A stretch of 14,889 nt of DNA, taken from contig CALELI010000174.1 in NCBI GenBank assembly GCA_937902455.1, positions 1 through 14,889 on the forward strand, in the 5' to 3' direction. This document shows, piece by piece, positions 13,822-14,889 of the stretch. The stretch is from an uncultured Prevotellaceae bacterium. Its GTDB lineage: Bacteria > Bacteroidota > Bacteroidia > Bacteroidales > Bacteroidaceae. Both the position numbers and the translations under genes were made by a program. Position 1 is the stretch's first letter; each line of letters starts with the position of its first letter. The notes beneath the pieces were generated by a model, which was given only the letters and a program-made list of their open reading frames with translations, was not told the origin of the DNA and made no database searches.

Positions 13822-13892
13822 GTGGGATGAGCGAAAGAATATCACCCACGCATTTTCATTTACGGACATATCAAATCGGATGTTTTCTGTCC
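13822..13892 (+). other. Further hairpins between the structured RNA and the BspA-like gene
   Basis: GTGGG (13822-13826) pairs with CCCAC (13845-13849), continued past a bulged A by TGA/TCA (13828-13830/13842-13844). GGACA (13864-13868) pairs with TGTCC (13888-13892). The 9-mer CCGATTGTG at 13816-13824 repeats 13561-13569. These may be part of a long leader. Neither hairpin has the T-run of an intrinsic terminator. Confidence 0.35.
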
Positions 13893-13951
13893 ACAGGGTG
13901 AGTGGATGGAGTAGATTGTGTTGCATTTTAAGGAAGAGAGTCAGGAAATTA

Positions 13952-13959
13952 TAAATTTG
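13952..13959 (+). promoter_or_regulatory. Possible second promoter box close to the BspA-like gene
   Basis: TAAATTTG fits the -7 core but lacks the final pyrimidine and has no TTTG at -33. It would give a leader of only about 10 bases before the ATG at 13977. If used, the structured RNA would be a separate transcript. Confidence 0.25.
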
Positions 13960-13976
13960 ATAAAATATACTACATT

Positions 13977-14889
13977 ATGCAAAAACTAAAGCAAACAATC
14001 CTGCTATGCCTGCTCTGTACGATAGGCATGGTGGCGTACGCTGATGAAATTCCAAACAACGAGATTTGGTACACAAGTACGGATGGCAGCGTGGTCACAC
14101 CACATAGTTCAGATGTTTTTGGTGCAAACATCCTAAGCAACACATACACTGATGGTAAAGGTATTATAAAATTTGATGGTGATGTGACAAGCATCGGAGA
14201 ATGGGCATTCGGGGAGTGTCTTAGTCTAACCTCTGTTACTATTCCCAATTCCGTGACGAGCATCGGAAGTCATGCTTTCTATAGCTGCTCCAACCTAACC
14301 TCTGTTACGATTCCAAATTCCGTGACAAGCATTGGAGATCAAGTATTTTCTGACTGTTCCCGTTTAATCTCCGCAATGATTCCTGAATCAGTGACAAGCA
14401 TTGGAGGAGGAGTATTCTATAAATGTTCCAGCCTTACCTCCGTTACGATTCCGAATTCCGTGACAAGTATCGGAAGAAGTGTATTCTCGTATTGCTCCAG
14501 TCTGACTTCCGTTACAATTCCGAATTCCGTGACAAGCATTGGAGGATCTGCATTCTCTTTTTGTGGCAACCTGACCTCCGTCACGATTCCAGGTTCCTTG
14601 ACAAGCATCGGAGATTACGCATTCCGAAATTGCGGTAGTCTTACCTCTATTACGATTCCCAATTCCGTGACAAGCATCGGGAGTGGTGCATTTGAGATCT
14701 GTAAGATGACTGCTGTCTACGTAAATGACATGGAGTCTTTCTTCAAGATACAAATGGGAGACGAGGGCAGCAACCCATTCAACTGGGTTCAGTATCAGAA
14801 TGTAAACGTGTACTATTCCGATGGTACTCTCATAGACAAGGTAGAGATACCCGTGGAAATCACCGACAACTGGGAGGCACACCAGTATG
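13977..14889 (+). CDS. BspA-like leucine-rich repeat surface protein (3' end outside window)
   Basis: Partial gene: 304 full codons with no stop before the window ends. A signal peptide (M-Q-K-L-K-Q, then a hydrophobic core ending A-Y-A at residue 22) directs secretion. Residues 83-243 contain seven 23-residue repeats of the BspA/Treponema LRR type, with consensus S-L-T-S-V-T-I-P-N-S-V-T-S-I-G-x-x-A/V-F-x-x-C-S, preceded by a degenerate repeat at 64-82. After the repeats, M-T-A-V-Y-V-N-D and N-P-F-N are typical of the cap region that follows such repeats. Members bind host proteins or matrix and are often involved in adhesion; that role is inferred. A C-terminal sorting domain would be expected beyond the window. 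The start is fixed by the signal peptide. Confidence 0.9.
   Translation, partial: MQKLKQTILLCLLCTIGMVAYADEIPNNEIWYTSTDGSVVTPHSSDVFGANILSNTYTDGKGIIKFDGDVTSIGEWAFGECLSLTSVTIPNSVTSIGSHAFYSCSNLTSVTIPNSVTSIGDQVFSDCSRLISAMIPESVTSIGGGVFYKCSSLTSVTIPNSVTSIGRSVFSYCSSLTSVTIPNSVTSIGGSAFSFCGNLTSVTIPGSLTSIGDYAFRNCGSLTSITIPNSVTSIGSGAFEICKMTAVYVNDMESFFKIQMGDEGSNPFNWVQYQNVNVYYSDGTLIDKVEIPVEITDNWEAHQY
14223..14705 (+). repeat. Seven 69-bp coding repeats in the BspA-like gene
   Basis: The DNA encoding residues 83-243 repeats with a 69-bp period. The part encoding I-P-N-S-V-T-S-I-G is nearly identical between copies, while the five or six codons after I-G vary. Such an array can gain or lose units by recombination. 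Confidence 0.85.

Noticed and set aside
13739..13954. Open reading frame of 71 codons on the + strand
   Set aside because: It lies across the structured RNA and its hairpins, has no protein-like composition or known motif, and its start is inside the arm at 13741-13763.
14223..14705. CRISPR-like regular repeats
   Set aside because: Repeats are 69 bp apart, in frame and translate to a clear LRR consensus; there are no unique spacers of constant length and no cas genes.
14388..14882. Minus-strand frame of 164 codons with internal repeats
   Set aside because: It is the shadow of the 69-bp repeats of the BspA-like gene, whose signal peptide and LRR consensus show the + strand is coding.

Overview
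The window looks like chromosomal DNA from a member of the Bacteroidota, most likely a Prevotella/Bacteroides-type member of the Bacteroidales. The evidence is several promoters of the TAnnTTTGC type used by the Bacteroidetes sigma factor, A-rich leaders instead of strong Shine-Dalgarno sites, lipoproteins whose mature N-terminus is acidic, a BspA-type leucine-rich repeat protein, and family-level resemblance of the proteins. I cannot name the species.

Layout. Positions 1-151 are an AT-rich leader with a strong hairpin and phased TTAATG repeats. Then come rmuC (152-1342), a cupin gene (1402-1836), a Tyr-rich surface lipoprotein (1949-2599) and an acidic protein of unknown function (2692-3240), closed by a clear intrinsic terminator (3261-3303). 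A new promoter then starts a housekeeping run: dxs (3378-5294), trkA (5403-6770), trkH (6819-8288) and a small SRPBCC-like protein (8336-8803). After a repeat-rich gap comes a tight group: an aldo-keto reductase like L-glyceraldehyde 3-phosphate reductase (8929-9909), an overlapping lipoprotein with a four-cysteine zinc-ribbon-like motif (9875-10453) and a polysaccharide flippase (10460-11944). All of these are on the + strand. The remainder is accessory in character: a minus-strand protein of a repeat-prone Bacteroidales family (12181-13062), about 0.9 kb without an intact gene, and the first 304 codons of a BspA-like surface protein that runs off the end (13977-14889).

How the genes work together. 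TrkA (cytosolic NAD-binding gate) and TrkH (membrane channel) form one potassium uptake system. dxs feeds the isoprenoid pathway. The reductase, lipoprotein and flippase are probably co-transcribed, but no common pathway can be shown from sequence.

Main points of interest. (1) 13527-13786 can fold into a closed multi-branch RNA: a 14-bp long-range helix encloses four hairpin arms, and a consensus promoter lies just upstream. I cannot match it to an RNA family I know, and it is the best candidate here for something undescribed. (2) Almost every gap between the + strand genes contains tandem arrays whose unit differs (GTGAAAA, GTGAATA, ATGAAAA, GAATTAT, AGTTAAC) but whose period is always 7 bp. 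(3) The same repeat element supplies the C-terminal codons of both RmuC and the surface lipoprotein, and a related sequence lies in the Dxs interdomain linker, so the repeat is being absorbed into proteins. (4) An 11-bp iteron-like array and a 48-codon gene remnant lie in the gap before the BspA-like gene.
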